From Falsiruegeria litorea R37 (GTDB lineage: Bacteria > Pseudomonadota > Alphaproteobacteria > Rhodobacterales > Rhodobacteraceae): a stretch of 64,000 bases of DNA. The notes under the pieces were generated by a model. It searched no databases, had not been told where the DNA came from, and saw nothing but the letters and a program-made list of their open reading frames with translations. The stretch lies in contig NZ_FWFO01000001.1 in the NCBI RefSeq assembly GCF_900172225.1, forward strand, positions 2,232,001-2,296,000, given 5' to 3'. Made by a program: the position numbers and the translations under genes. Position 1 is the first letter of the stretch; every line of letters starts with the position of its first letter. This document shows, piece after piece, positions 10,640 to 19,708 of this stretch.

Positions 10640-11101
10640 TCATTCCGCGTCCACGACGGCAAAGAGGCTCGGAACGGCCGGGCACGGCGCAAGGTCGTTC
10701 TTGATCACGTCCGACAACCGAGTTTGATGCAGGAACACGTAGACATGGGCGCTCAGCCCTTCCCACAGGCGGTTGGTCAGCGATTGTGCGCGGCTGCCCG
10801 ACGAGCCACCCGAGGCACCTGCCCCCTTGTGCATGGCGTCGACGGTTTCATCCACGGCGCCCAGTATCTCGACCACACGAATCTCGGATGCTGACCGCGC
10901 AAGACGGTACCCACCCCCAGGACCACGCACCGAAGTTACCAGCTCGGCCCGGCGCAACTTGACGAACAGCTGTTCCAGATAGGGCAACGAGATATCCTGA
11001 CGTTCGGAAATCTCGCCTAAGGTCACAAGCGTATCAGCAGGTTGCAGCGCAATGTCGGCCAGCGCCACCATCGCATAACGTCCCTTTGTCGATAGTTTCA
11101 T
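10640..11101 (-). CDS. iscR: Rrf2-family regulator IscR, lacking the canonical cysteine triad
   Basis: A 153-residue protein starting MKLSTKGRYAMVALADIAL, with the Rrf2 winged helix (LPYLEQLFVKLRRAELVTSVRGPGGGYRLA) at about residues 40-75. It is first in the suf operon, so it almost certainly controls it. The region that in E. coli IscR holds Cys92, Cys98 and Cys104 has no cysteine here: after VDAMHKG it reads GAGASGGSSGSRAQ. The only cysteine is near the C-terminus (LAPCPAV). A one-cysteine IscR was described, as I recall, for Rhodobacter sphaeroides, so this is probably a lineage feature rather than damage. Confidence 0.92.
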   Translation of the reverse strand: MKLSTKGRYAMVALADIALQPADTLVTLGEISERQDISLPYLEQLFVKLRRAELVTSVRGPGGGYRLARSASEIRVVEILGAVDETVDAMHKGAGASGGSSGSRAQSLTNRLWEGLSAHVYVFLHQTRLSDVIKNDLAPCPAVPSLFAVVDAE

Positions 11102-11201
11102 CGTTCGCCTTCCAGCCCTGTGACATTTGAGCGCAATCATTGACCTTTTCACCATCAATGCGTATTCCGCAATGACGGTGTCAATTGACGTCGCGCCGTA
11201 G

Positions 11202-11216
11202 TTAGAACCGTTCTAA
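11202..11216. promoter_or_regulatory. Perfect palindrome matching the Irr/ICE iron-control box
   Basis: TTAGAACCGTTCTAA is a perfect 6-3-6 palindrome about 100 bp upstream of iscR. It matches the form TTAGAA-N3-TTCTAA recalled for the Irr (ICE) box of alphaproteobacteria. It sits between iscR and the divergent hydrolase gene and could act on either. A TTGACA on the minus strand at 11184-11179 could be the -35 element of the suf promoter, but no strong -10 follows it. Confidence 0.55.
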
Positions 11217-11271
11217 AGTGCCTTAGGGAATTCGTCAACATTCCGAACGGCACGAAATAATAACAGACAGG

Positions 11272-11937
11272 ATGAACGCACATATGCCCGAGGTGATTTT
11301 TCCCGGACCCGAAGGCCGCCTGGAAGGCCGCTACCACCCGCAAAAGGAAAAAGACGCACCGATCGCCATCGTGCTGCATCCGCACCCCCAATTCGGCGGG
11401 ACCATGAACAACAAAGTGGTCTATAACCTCCACTATGCGTTCTACAACATGGGCTTTACCGTGTTGCGGTTCAATTTCCGCGGTGTGGGTCGAAGCCAGG
11501 GCGAATACGATCAGGGCGTGGGTGAGCTGAGCGATGCGGCATCGGCGCTGGATTACCTGCAGTCGATGAACAACAACTCCAAGCATTGCTGGGTTGCGGG
11601 TTTCTCGTTTGGCGCCTGGATTGGCATGCAACTGTTGATGCGTCGCCCGGAAATCACCGGCTTCATCAGCGTCTCGCCGCCGGCCAACATGTACGACTTC
11701 TCGTTCCTGGCGCCCTGCCCCAGCTCGGGCCTGATCATCAACGGCTCGGCCGATCGTGTAGCCCCGCCCGCGGACACCGTGTCGCTGGTCAACAAGCTGC
11801 ACGAGCAGAAAGGCATCACGATCACCCACGAAGAGGTCGAAGGCGCTGATCACTTCTTCCAGGATCCGCATATGGACACCCTGATGACGACGACCACCGA
11901 CTATGTGAAACGTCGCCTGACCGAGAACACCCGCTGA
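11272..11937 (+). CDS. Alpha/beta hydrolase, dienelactone hydrolase-like
   Basis: A 221-residue protein with HPHPQFGGTMNNKVVYNL near residue 38, FNFRGVGRSQG, the nucleophile elbow GFSFGAW, and the acid and histidine in INGSADRVAPP and GADHFF. This set matches a conserved group of small alphaproteobacterial alpha/beta hydrolases whose substrate is not known. It overlaps the next gene by one base (TGATG), forming a three-gene operon with the small protein and the HD-domain protein. The start may be Met1 or Met5 (11284). Confidence 0.85.
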   Translation: MNAHMPEVIFPGPEGRLEGRYHPQKEKDAPIAIVLHPHPQFGGTMNNKVVYNLHYAFYNMGFTVLRFNFRGVGRSQGEYDQGVGELSDAASALDYLQSMNNNSKHCWVAGFSFGAWIGMQLLMRRPEITGFISVSPPANMYDFSFLAPCPSSGLIINGSADRVAPPADTVSLVNKLHEQKGITITHEEVEGADHFFQDPHMDTLMTTTTDYVKRRLTENTR

Positions 11938-12182
11938 TGTCGAACACCATCGAAAACCTGGCCGCCAAACTGGCCGAGGATACGATGAAGGTCATGGACC
12001 AGACCGGTGAAGACCGCCTGTATGTCGAGGTCGGCAATGTGCTGGCCGCGGCATCGCAGTCTTTGGAAGAGGCCTATCTGACCGAAGTCCGCGTGCGTCT
12101 GGCCGAGCGCGTGGCGCGCAGGTTCCTGATCAAGAAGGCGACTGAATTCAAGGCCGCTAAAGAGGCAAAGCAAGCCCAATGA
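11937..12182 (+). CDS. Small conserved hypothetical protein
   Basis: An 81-residue, largely helical and charged protein (MSNTIENLAAKLAEDTMKVM at the start and a lysine-rich end, KKATEFKAAKEAKQAQ). I do not recognise a domain. There is no signal peptide or membrane segment. It overlaps the hydrolase stop by one base and the HD gene start by 4 bases (ATGA), so translation of the three genes is coupled and the protein is very probably real. Confidence 0.75.
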   Translation: MSNTIENLAAKLAEDTMKVMDQTGEDRLYVEVGNVLAAASQSLEEAYLTEVRVRLAERVARRFLIKKATEFKAAKEAKQAQ

Positions 12183-13342
12183 CCAACACCCGTATCTCAG
12201 CCCAGATCGCCTTTTTGAAAGAGGCCGATCGGCTGAAGCAGGTGGATCGGTCAAATGTGCTGTTGGATCTGTCTCGCCCCGAAAATTCAGCCGAACACAG
12301 CTGGCATCTGGCACTTTACGCGCTGATCTTTGCGCCGATGGCTGATCGTGATGTGTCGCTGGATCGTGTAATCCGGATGCTGCTGCTGCATGATCTTGTA
12401 GAAATTGACGTGGGCGATCACCCAATTCACGAAGCGGTTGATTGGGACGATGTGGCCGAGCGCGAACAACTGGCCGCGCGCCGGATCTTTGGGCTGTTGC
12501 CAGAGGATCAGGCCGCCGAATACCTGGCGCTCTGGACTGAGTTCGAGGTCGACGAAACGCCGGATGCACAATTCGCCAAGATGCTGGACCGGTCACAGCC
12601 GCTGTTTCAGGTGCTCTATGCGCCAGCACCTTTGCCGGACCACCTGCAAATCGTTCGCGACAACCTGGCCTCGGGTCGGGCCGCTTATCTGCAACAGGCC
12701 TGCCCCGAAATATATTGGCATGCCAAGGGCTTGTTGGGGGAAGCTGATGAAACTATAACAGGTCCTGTCCCGCAATGGCTGACCTTTTTGGCCGAAGCAG
12801 ATCAACTCAAGTCGATCTATCGGGCCTCGCGGCTGATTGACGATTCCCGTTTCGAAAACTCGGCGGAACATTCGTGGCATATCATGCTTTACGCGATGGT
12901 GCTGTCGGATCAGGCAGGTCAGGACGTGCAGATCGACCGTGTTCTTCGGATGCTGTTGATCCACGATATAGTCGAGATTGACGCCGGTGATGCGCCCATT
13001 CATGGTCAGGTCGATCACGCCGCCATGGCCGCCAAGGAAGAGGCCGCAGCCGAGCGGTTGTTTGGCTTGTTGCCGCAGGAGCAATACCAAGACTTGCACT
13101 CTCTGTGGCACGAATTTGAAGCTGCTCGATCCCCGGATGCAATGTTCGCCAAGTCGGTGGACCGGGTGCAGACCCCGATCGCCAATCTGGAGAACGGCGG
13201 CGGCAGCTGGGTCGAATACAAGGTCACGCTGGAGCAGATCGACCAGCGTGTTGGTGTGCCGGTCAAGCGCGGCGCACCCGGCTTGTGGGATTGGCTCCGC
13301 CCGCAACTCGTCGCGCATTTCGACAAGATGCAGACGGCCTGA
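12179..13342 (+). CDS. Tandem double HD-domain hydrolase (YfbR/HDDC2-like fusion)
   Basis: A 387-residue protein made of two copies of an HD-type nucleotidase domain normally about 190 residues long. Copy 1 has PENSAEHSWH, LLLHDLVEIDVGD and an FAKMLDRSQP end. Copy 2 has FENSAEHSWH, LLIHDIVEIDAGD and FAKSVDRVQTP. Both keep the paired His, the HD dyad and the later Asp expected to bind metal, so both may be active. Single-domain relatives include 5'-deoxynucleotidases such as YfbR; that activity is inferred. It is third in an operon with the alpha/beta hydrolase. Confidence 0.88.
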   Translation: MTNTRISAQIAFLKEADRLKQVDRSNVLLDLSRPENSAEHSWHLALYALIFAPMADRDVSLDRVIRMLLLHDLVEIDVGDHPIHEAVDWDDVAEREQLAARRIFGLLPEDQAAEYLALWTEFEVDETPDAQFAKMLDRSQPLFQVLYAPAPLPDHLQIVRDNLASGRAAYLQQACPEIYWHAKGLLGEADETITGPVPQWLTFLAEADQLKSIYRASRLIDDSRFENSAEHSWHIMLYAMVLSDQAGQDVQIDRVLRMLLIHDIVEIDAGDAPIHGQVDHAAMAAKEEAAAERLFGLLPQEQYQDLHSLWHEFEAARSPDAMFAKSVDRVQTPIANLENGGGSWVEYKVTLEQIDQRVGVPVKRGAPGLWDWLRPQLVAHFDKMQTA

Positions 13343-13352
13343 TCAGGGGGCC

Positions 13353-13895
13353 TCACCCGCTTTCTGGCACATCGGGAATTAGAGCGGGAGCAACGCTGAT
13401 TGCCTCAAGAAAGTAGCTGACCGGAGCAAGATGGGTCTCGCCCGTTCGCACGCGTAAAACACCAGTAACCCAGACCGGATCAAGGTTAATATCCAGCCCC
13501 TCCGGGAACTCCACCGAAATGATCTGATCCGGCAAGGGTGGCGGCGGGTGCCGACAATCCTGTGGCGCGCGCGGGATCAAAAGGAACTCTTTTACACCAT
13601 TGAACGCCAATTCGAACGGATGTGCATAGCCCGCAATGGTGATGGTCTTGCCGTCCAACGAACTGTCACCCAAAGTGCACTGGGAAATCCGATTTGCAGC
13701 CAATGTTGCCATCATGGTTTGTTGGGCACAATCGGGATGGGTCAGATATTGTTCCAGAAAAGCCTGACATTCGGCAGGTCTTTCCTTGCGCAGGTCCTTC
13801 CATGACGATTGCAATGGCTCGGCGTGTGGCGCGCCGTGCTGGACAAACAGGACCAGCACGGCTGTTGACAGCGCCCTAATTGTCGTTCTGACCAT
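13353..13895 (-). CDS. Exported DUF3299-like protein
   Basis: A 180-residue protein with an N-terminal signal peptide (hydrophobic stretch ALSTAVLVLFVQHGAPHA). The core segment ITIAGYAHPFELAFNGVKEF, then LLIPRAPQDCRHPPPPLP and QIISVEFPEG, matches DUF3299, where the Cys-His-Pro-Pro-Pro stretch is conserved. The biochemical role of the family is not known to me. Its start lies 20 bp inside the end of the agmatinase-like gene, so the two form an operon and may act together in the periplasm. Confidence 0.78.
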   Translation of the reverse strand: MVRTTIRALSTAVLVLFVQHGAPHAEPLQSSWKDLRKERPAECQAFLEQYLTHPDCAQQTMMATLAANRISQCTLGDSSLDGKTITIAGYAHPFELAFNGVKEFLLIPRAPQDCRHPPPPLPDQIISVEFPEGLDINLDPVWVTGVLRVRTGETHLAPVSYFLEAISVAPALIPDVPESG

Positions 13896-15138
13896 GGCTG
13901 ACCGTCAGCGGGCTCTTGTAGTCAGGTTCGGTGATGCCCTTCTTGCGCATGGCAAGACCTGTCAGGCATTCCCGAATGACACGGTTGGCGTTCAGCGCCG
14001 AAACGTAGGTCGGGTCCAGCTCTGGGGACAATTCCACCACCTCAAAACCCACCACATTCGATTCAGCGCACAAACGCCGGATAATCGGAAATACTTCGCG
14101 TGGCAGCAATCCACCGGGCTCCGGTGTGCCGGTGCCCGGTACAAAGGCTGGATCAAACGTGTCCATATCGAACGAAATGAACATGTATTCCGGGCCGTCC
14201 TGCGCTTCGGCAATCACGTCTTCCATCACCGGATCCCAACCACGGGCATCAATCTCGGCCATCGTGTGATAGCGCAGACCGTTTTCACGCATCCAATTGA
14301 AAGAATTTTCGTCAGGATAGTAGCCGCGCAGCGCGACCTGAATAAAGTTCTTGCCCTCTACATGACCTTCCTCGACCAGGCGATAGATCGGCATGCCGTG
14401 GGAAATGAGGTGCCCCATCATGTATTTGGTCGCGTCATAGTGGGCATCGAAGTGAATAACGCCGACATTTCCCTTGCCGTAGACATCGGCCATCGCGGCC
14501 ACGTCCGGATACATCAGTGAGTGGTCACCACCAACGATTACAGGAATAACATGTCTACCGTCTTCGTGCTTGACTTCGATTGCCTGCCGCACGAATGAGC
14601 GAACTGCCTGAACGGTACGCTCGGTACTCATCAGGTCATTGGGTGCGTTGCCATAATCGACCACGACCATTTCCTCAAGCGGGTCCACCATGACGTCCAT
14701 ATGAGGCGCGCGGACACCGTAAGGGATGTATCGCGCAGAGTTTCGAACAGCATTGGGCCCCCGCGATGCGCCGCGCGCGCCGCTGCCCATGTCAGTAAAG
14801 GCGCCCATGATGGCGACGTCCACTTCGGCGGCTGCCAGATCGGCAGGCGTGAACGCCAGTGGCTGGTTCAGAAATGTCGGCAACAACCCCCAACCCATGT
14901 TCAAAAAGCGTTGGGTCTGAATGATGCCAGGCTCCCGGCCCTCACGTTCGCCCTCAAAACTCGGCAAGGGTGTTCGCCAAACGTTATATGTCGGATCTTC
15001 GGTTGCCAGTGGAATGACGGGCTGTTCACCATCACGGATCGGTGCCTGCTTCCCGTCATACTCGCTTCCAAAAACTTGTGCAGCACCTTGCGTTGCAGAA
15101 CCAATTGCGAAAATCAGTGCCAGAATAGGCAGTCTCAT
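13876..15138 (-). CDS. Exported agmatinase/arginase-family ureohydrolase
   Basis: A 420-residue protein. The start at 15138 (MRLPILALIFAIGSA) gives a clean signal peptide ending near QGAAQ; an upstream Met nine codons earlier would spoil it. The ureohydrolase metal ligands are present: GGDHS, FDAHYDA and SFDMDTFDP, with a TGTPEPGG substrate-loop motif. Most family members are cytosolic and about 300-350 residues, so export and the roughly 100-residue N-terminal extension are unusual. It may act on an extracellular guanidino compound; agmatine is only the family default. Confidence 0.85.
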   Translation of the reverse strand: MRLPILALIFAIGSATQGAAQVFGSEYDGKQAPIRDGEQPVIPLATEDPTYNVWRTPLPSFEGEREGREPGIIQTQRFLNMGWGLLPTFLNQPLAFTPADLAAAEVDVAIMGAFTDMGSGARGASRGPNAVRNSARYIPYGVRAPHMDVMVDPLEEMVVVDYGNAPNDLMSTERTVQAVRSFVRQAIEVKHEDGRHVIPVIVGGDHSLMYPDVAAMADVYGKGNVGVIHFDAHYDATKYMMGHLISHGMPIYRLVEEGHVEGKNFIQVALRGYYPDENSFNWMRENGLRYHTMAEIDARGWDPVMEDVIAEAQDGPEYMFISFDMDTFDPAFVPGTGTPEPGGLLPREVFPIIRRLCAESNVVGFEVVELSPELDPTYVSALNANRVIRECLTGLAMRKKGITEPDYKSPLTVSHGQNDN

Positions 15139-15204
15139 TTCGGTCTCCCTTCCGAAAGTGATCAATTCCCTTCAGTGTGGGCCAAGCTGCCAATTTCTCA
15201 AAGA

Positions 15205-15233
15205 AAAACAGGGGCCAAAACAGCCCCTGTTTT
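15205..15233 (-). terminator. Rho-independent terminator after the 27-residue peptide gene
   Basis: AAAACAGGGGC (15205-15215) pairs perfectly with GCCCCTGTTTT (15223-15233) around a 7-nt loop. On the minus strand the stem is followed by TTTTTCTTT. It lies 61 bp past the stop of the small peptide gene and before the agmatinase-like gene, isolating the small gene as its own transcription unit. Confidence 0.75.
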
Positions 15234-15293
15234 CGACATTCTATGATGGAAGCGCTTACAATCAGCACATCCAATGGATCAAAAGCCTCGGCA

Positions 15294-15377
15294 TCAAGCC
15301 GACGCAGCGCTCACAACCCAACCGACGGCAGCCAGCAGAGACGAGGCAAGAATAATCTTCTTTGCAAATGGTGTCAT
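15294..15377 (-). CDS. Small exported or membrane peptide, 27 residues
   Basis: An ATG at 15377 opens a 28-codon frame: MTPFAKKIILASSLLAAVGW, followed by VVSAASA and TGA. AAAGG lies 8 bp before the start. The peptide has a basic N-terminus, a hydrophobic core and an Ala-X-Ala-like end. This is the profile of a signal peptide with almost no mature part, or of a tiny membrane peptide. A strong terminator follows. It could be an entericidin-like or leader peptide; no family was recognised. Confidence 0.5.
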   Translation of the reverse strand: MTPFAKKIILASSLLAAVGWVVSAASA

Positions 15378-15611
15378 AACGTGAACCTTTCAAAACAAAC
15401 ATGTAACAAGGTCAAACATAGGCGTTACACCTATCATTTTCAAAGTCAGGTATCCCGGACCCACGCGATTCCGCGCGTTTGTTGTTGAAATCGCACAAAA
15501 TTCACGCAGTGCAAAATCAGTTGCCCAACAAATGGGATTCGTGATTAACACCGGCTTAAGCGGCATCGCGCCTGCCCTCTCTCTGCCCCAAGACATCCTC
15601 GGACGTGCTCC

Positions 15612-15947
15612 ATGCCAAAGGCCTACCTTTTATTGCTCGTTGCCGTCGTGGCCGAGACCATCGGAACAACCGCCCTGCAGGCCAGCCATCAGTTTACCCG
15701 GTTCTGGCCTTCGGTGATCGTGGTGATCGGCTATGGATTGGCCTTTTATTTCATGTCCATCACGCTGCGTTACATGCCGGTTGGGATCGTCTATGCCATG
15801 TGGTCGGGACTGGGCATCGTGACCATTGCCGCAATCGGCTTTCTGGTCTTTGGGCAGCGCCTAGATCTACCGGCAGTTCTTGGCATGGGGCTGATCATTT
15901 CGGGCATCTTGATCATCCACCTGTACTCCAACTCGACCACGCATTAG
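15612..15947 (+). CDS. SMR-family small multidrug transporter
   Basis: A 111-residue protein with four membrane helices. The conserved membrane glutamate lies in VVAETIGTTAL near residue 14, followed by GYGLAFYFMSITLRYMPVGIVYAMWSG and the fourth helix GLIISGILIIHLYS. These are the SMR hallmarks; the protein is closer to EmrE than to guanidinium exporters such as Gdx, judging by the YAMWSGLG region. A single gene suggests a homodimer. The likely substrates are lipophilic cations, driven by proton exchange. Confidence 0.9.
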   Translation: MPKAYLLLLVAVVAETIGTTALQASHQFTRFWPSVIVVIGYGLAFYFMSITLRYMPVGIVYAMWSGLGIVTIAAIGFLVFGQRLDLPAVLGMGLIISGILIIHLYSNSTTH

Positions 15948-16026
15948 GCGCTTCGTCTTTTCGCTGGTATATTGCGCCGCAGCACTGTATGCGCGCGACA
16001 ACTCTCCGTTCAAAGGCCTATTTCTC

Positions 16027-17844
<1,818 letters not shown>

Positions 17845-17865
17845 GCCGAACCACACTAGAAATCG

Positions 17866-17900
17866 AAAAGGGCGCCTCTCGTGGGCGCCTTTTTTCTTTT
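17866..17900 (+). terminator. Rho-independent terminator of typA
   Basis: AAAAGGGCGCC pairs with GGCGCCTTTTT (17884 onward, one G-U pair) around a short loop and is followed by a run of T. It starts 22 bp after the typA stop. Confidence 0.8.
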
Positions 17901-17946
17901 TGAGACAAAGCTCCTTTCATAACAATACGTTGAGCCAATCGCCGAT

Positions 17947-17978
17947 GCATAAACCCCGCATACGACTTTGGTTTATGC
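17947..17978. promoter_or_regulatory. 9-bp inverted repeat upstream of the Gly-rich gene
   Basis: GCATAAACC (17947-17955) and GGTTTATGC (17970-17978) form a perfect inverted repeat with a 14-bp spacer, about 110 bp before the start of the Gly-rich exported protein gene. It could be an operator for the LuxR-type protein encoded nearby or a second terminator after typA. There is no T run, so an operator is slightly favoured. Confidence 0.35.
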
Positions 17979-18089
17979 GCCCCAAAACCTGCCTTTTCTC
18001 CAATATCTTGGTGGGCGCCCATGCCTCTAGCTGAGCTCATGCAGCCCACAACGGGACGCACGATATCCAACAGTACACGAGGCAAGATC

Positions 18090-18485
18090 ATGAGTTCCCT
18101 GACCTTCAACCAACTGACCCTGTCGCTGGCTGCGGCGGTTCTATTGGCAACATCATTGAGCAGCTTTGCGTCTGAGCCGCCCACCGTTGTCGATCCGACC
18201 TCGGGCGAGACGGTCTCGATCACCGAAATCGATATTGCCAGCCTCAGCGAGGAGGATCGCCAGAACATTGGCGACCAACTGGCTGAACAAGGCATTGCGC
18301 CGCGCGGTGGCCGTGATCGCGGTGAAGCGCGTGGCGGCGGTGGACGAGATGGCGGCCCGCGCGGTGGCGGCGCTGAAGTTGCGGATGCAGGTGGCGAAGG
18401 TCGTGGCGGCGAAGGCCGCGGTGGCGAAGGAGGTCCCGGTGGAGCGGGCGCAAATGGTGATGGTGCACCGGGAGGTGACGAGTAA
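18090..18485 (+). CDS. Exported Gly/Asp-rich low-complexity protein
   Basis: A 131-residue protein. The ATG at 18090 follows GAGG and begins a clear signal peptide (hydrophobic LTLSLAAAVLLATSLSSFA). A short acidic segment with TEIDIASLSEEDRQNIGDQL is followed by an RGG/GEGRGG-rich tail of about 65 residues. I recognise no family. It resembles the next gene in having a glycine-rich tail, and both stand before a membrane-anchored LuxR-type regulator. The tail may be disordered or mediate surface or protein contacts. Confidence 0.7.
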   Translation: MSSLTFNQLTLSLAAAVLLATSLSSFASEPPTVVDPTSGETVSITEIDIASLSEEDRQNIGDQLAEQGIAPRGGRDRGEARGGGGRDGGPRGGGAEVADAGGEGRGGEGRGGEGGPGGAGANGDGAPGGDE

Positions 18486-18669
18486 GCCCCGCTCTGTCTC
18501 GTGCGGCGCAGTGGATCACCTGCGCCGCACACATCAAGCATCCCTTTGCAAAACTTCTCTCACAACGCGTTCGAAACCCGACTTTTCAAGGCGTTGTCTC
18601 GAATGAGGGATTTCCTGACATTTGCAAAGTGCTGTACGTTTGGCGGATGACATCAAAGGAATACCTCCA

Positions 18670-19137
18670 GTGCCGCGCCTGACCTCAACTGTACTGCTGA
18701 TGCTGATTCTGTCTCATCAGCCCTCTTTGGCGCAAACGCCGGACATCGCCCAACCAATGGTGTCTCGCCTGCAAACCGAAGGCTATACAGTGACCGAGGT
18801 CAGCCGTACCTGGCTGGGCCGTATCCTGATCACCGCCACCACCGAAGGGCACCTTCGCGAGATCGTGCTCAATCGAACCACCGGAGAGATTCTGCGCGAT
18901 CGCCTGTTCCCCCTGCGCAGCTCTGATGGGACGACTGAGACACCGCCGCCGCCCTCTGTTGGTACGGATCCGCAGCCTGTTCCCGACCTGTACGACGGCG
19001 ACTCCGGTCCCGGCGGCCCAGGCGGAAGGGGTGGACCAGGCGGTTCGGGCGGTCCCGGTGGAACGGGCGGCTCGGGCGGCCAAGGTGGCCCCGGCGGATC
19101 TGGCGGACAGGGAGGCGGCGGCGCGTCGCAGCTTTGA
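18670..19137 (+). CDS. Exported PepSY-like protein with Gly-rich tail
   Basis: A 155-residue protein starting at GTG 18670, behind AAAGGA; the frame is open upstream but only this start gives a clean signal peptide (TSTVLLMLILSHQPSLAQ). Residues about 28-85 look like a single PepSY-type domain (LQTEGYTVTEVSRTWLGRIL, then REIVLNRTTGEILRD). A Pro-rich linker and a roughly 50-residue GPGGPGG/GGSGG tail follow. PepSY domains often modulate proteases or sense envelope signals, so a sensory role with the neighbouring HTH protein is possible but inferred. Confidence 0.7.
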   Translation: MPRLTSTVLLMLILSHQPSLAQTPDIAQPMVSRLQTEGYTVTEVSRTWLGRILITATTEGHLREIVLNRTTGEILRDRLFPLRSSDGTTETPPPPSVGTDPQPVPDLYDGDSGPGGPGGRGGPGGSGGPGGTGGSGGQGGPGGSGGQGGGGASQL

Positions 19138-19173
19138 TATGATCACATACTCTCCTCTCTGCGGTTGGTGCCC

Positions 19174-19653
19174 GTGCTGAAACACCCTGCCCTTGTCTGG
19201 ATACTGGTGGCCGTGCAAGCCCTGTGCGGCGCATACTTTTTGTGGGAAATCCTGGCTTCGATCCTGGGTTTTCCGACCCTGCCACTGCGCTGGCAAATGC
19301 GCGAGTTGGTCGAGATTGGCGCCAGCCTTGGCCTGGTTCTGGGCGCGATCCTGGGTATTCAGCTTGCCCGCGTGGCCAGCCGCGAGATGAAGCGTGCAGA
19401 CAATGCGAGGCGATTGACGTCGGGCGAATTCACGGCGGCGGTGGATGACTATTTCACTGCACTCGACCTGACCGCTGCCGAAACCGAAGTCGCCTGGTTC
19501 CTGCTCAAGGGGCAATCAATCGCCGATATCGCCCAGCTTAGAAACACCCGCGAGGGTACGGTCAAGGCGCAATGCACCGCCATTTACCGCAAGGCCGGTG
19601 TCAGCGGGAAATCACAACTGTTTTCCCTGATTGTCGAGGATGTCTTGTTGTAA
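19174..19653 (+). CDS. Membrane-anchored LuxR-type helix-turn-helix regulator
   Basis: A 159-residue protein with two membrane helices in the first 65 residues (HPALVWILVAVQALCGAYFL; GASLGLVLGAILGIQLA) and a C-terminal GerE/LuxR-type HTH: LTAAETEVAWFLLKGQSIAD, then TREGTVKAQCTAIYRKAGV. GTG at 19168 or TTG at 19165 are alternative starts; none has a strong ribosome site. The protein lacks a receiver domain, so the signal probably arrives through the membrane. It follows the PepSY and Gly-rich genes by 36 bp, suggesting an envelope-sensing cassette. Confidence 0.78.
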   Translation: MLKHPALVWILVAVQALCGAYFLWEILASILGFPTLPLRWQMRELVEIGASLGLVLGAILGIQLARVASREMKRADNARRLTSGEFTAAVDDYFTALDLTAAETEVAWFLLKGQSIADIAQLRNTREGTVKAQCTAIYRKAGVSGKSQLFSLIVEDVLL

Positions 19654-19708
19654 TGCCCCTTCCCCGCTCAGGAGTACGGGAAAGGGGGCTGCTCGACCCG
19701 TTCCCGCT

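Noticed and set aside
18300-18480. A possible DNA tandem repeat or CRISPR-like array
   Set aside because: The repetition comes from Gly/Arg/Glu codons in a low-complexity protein tail; unit length and spacers are irregular.
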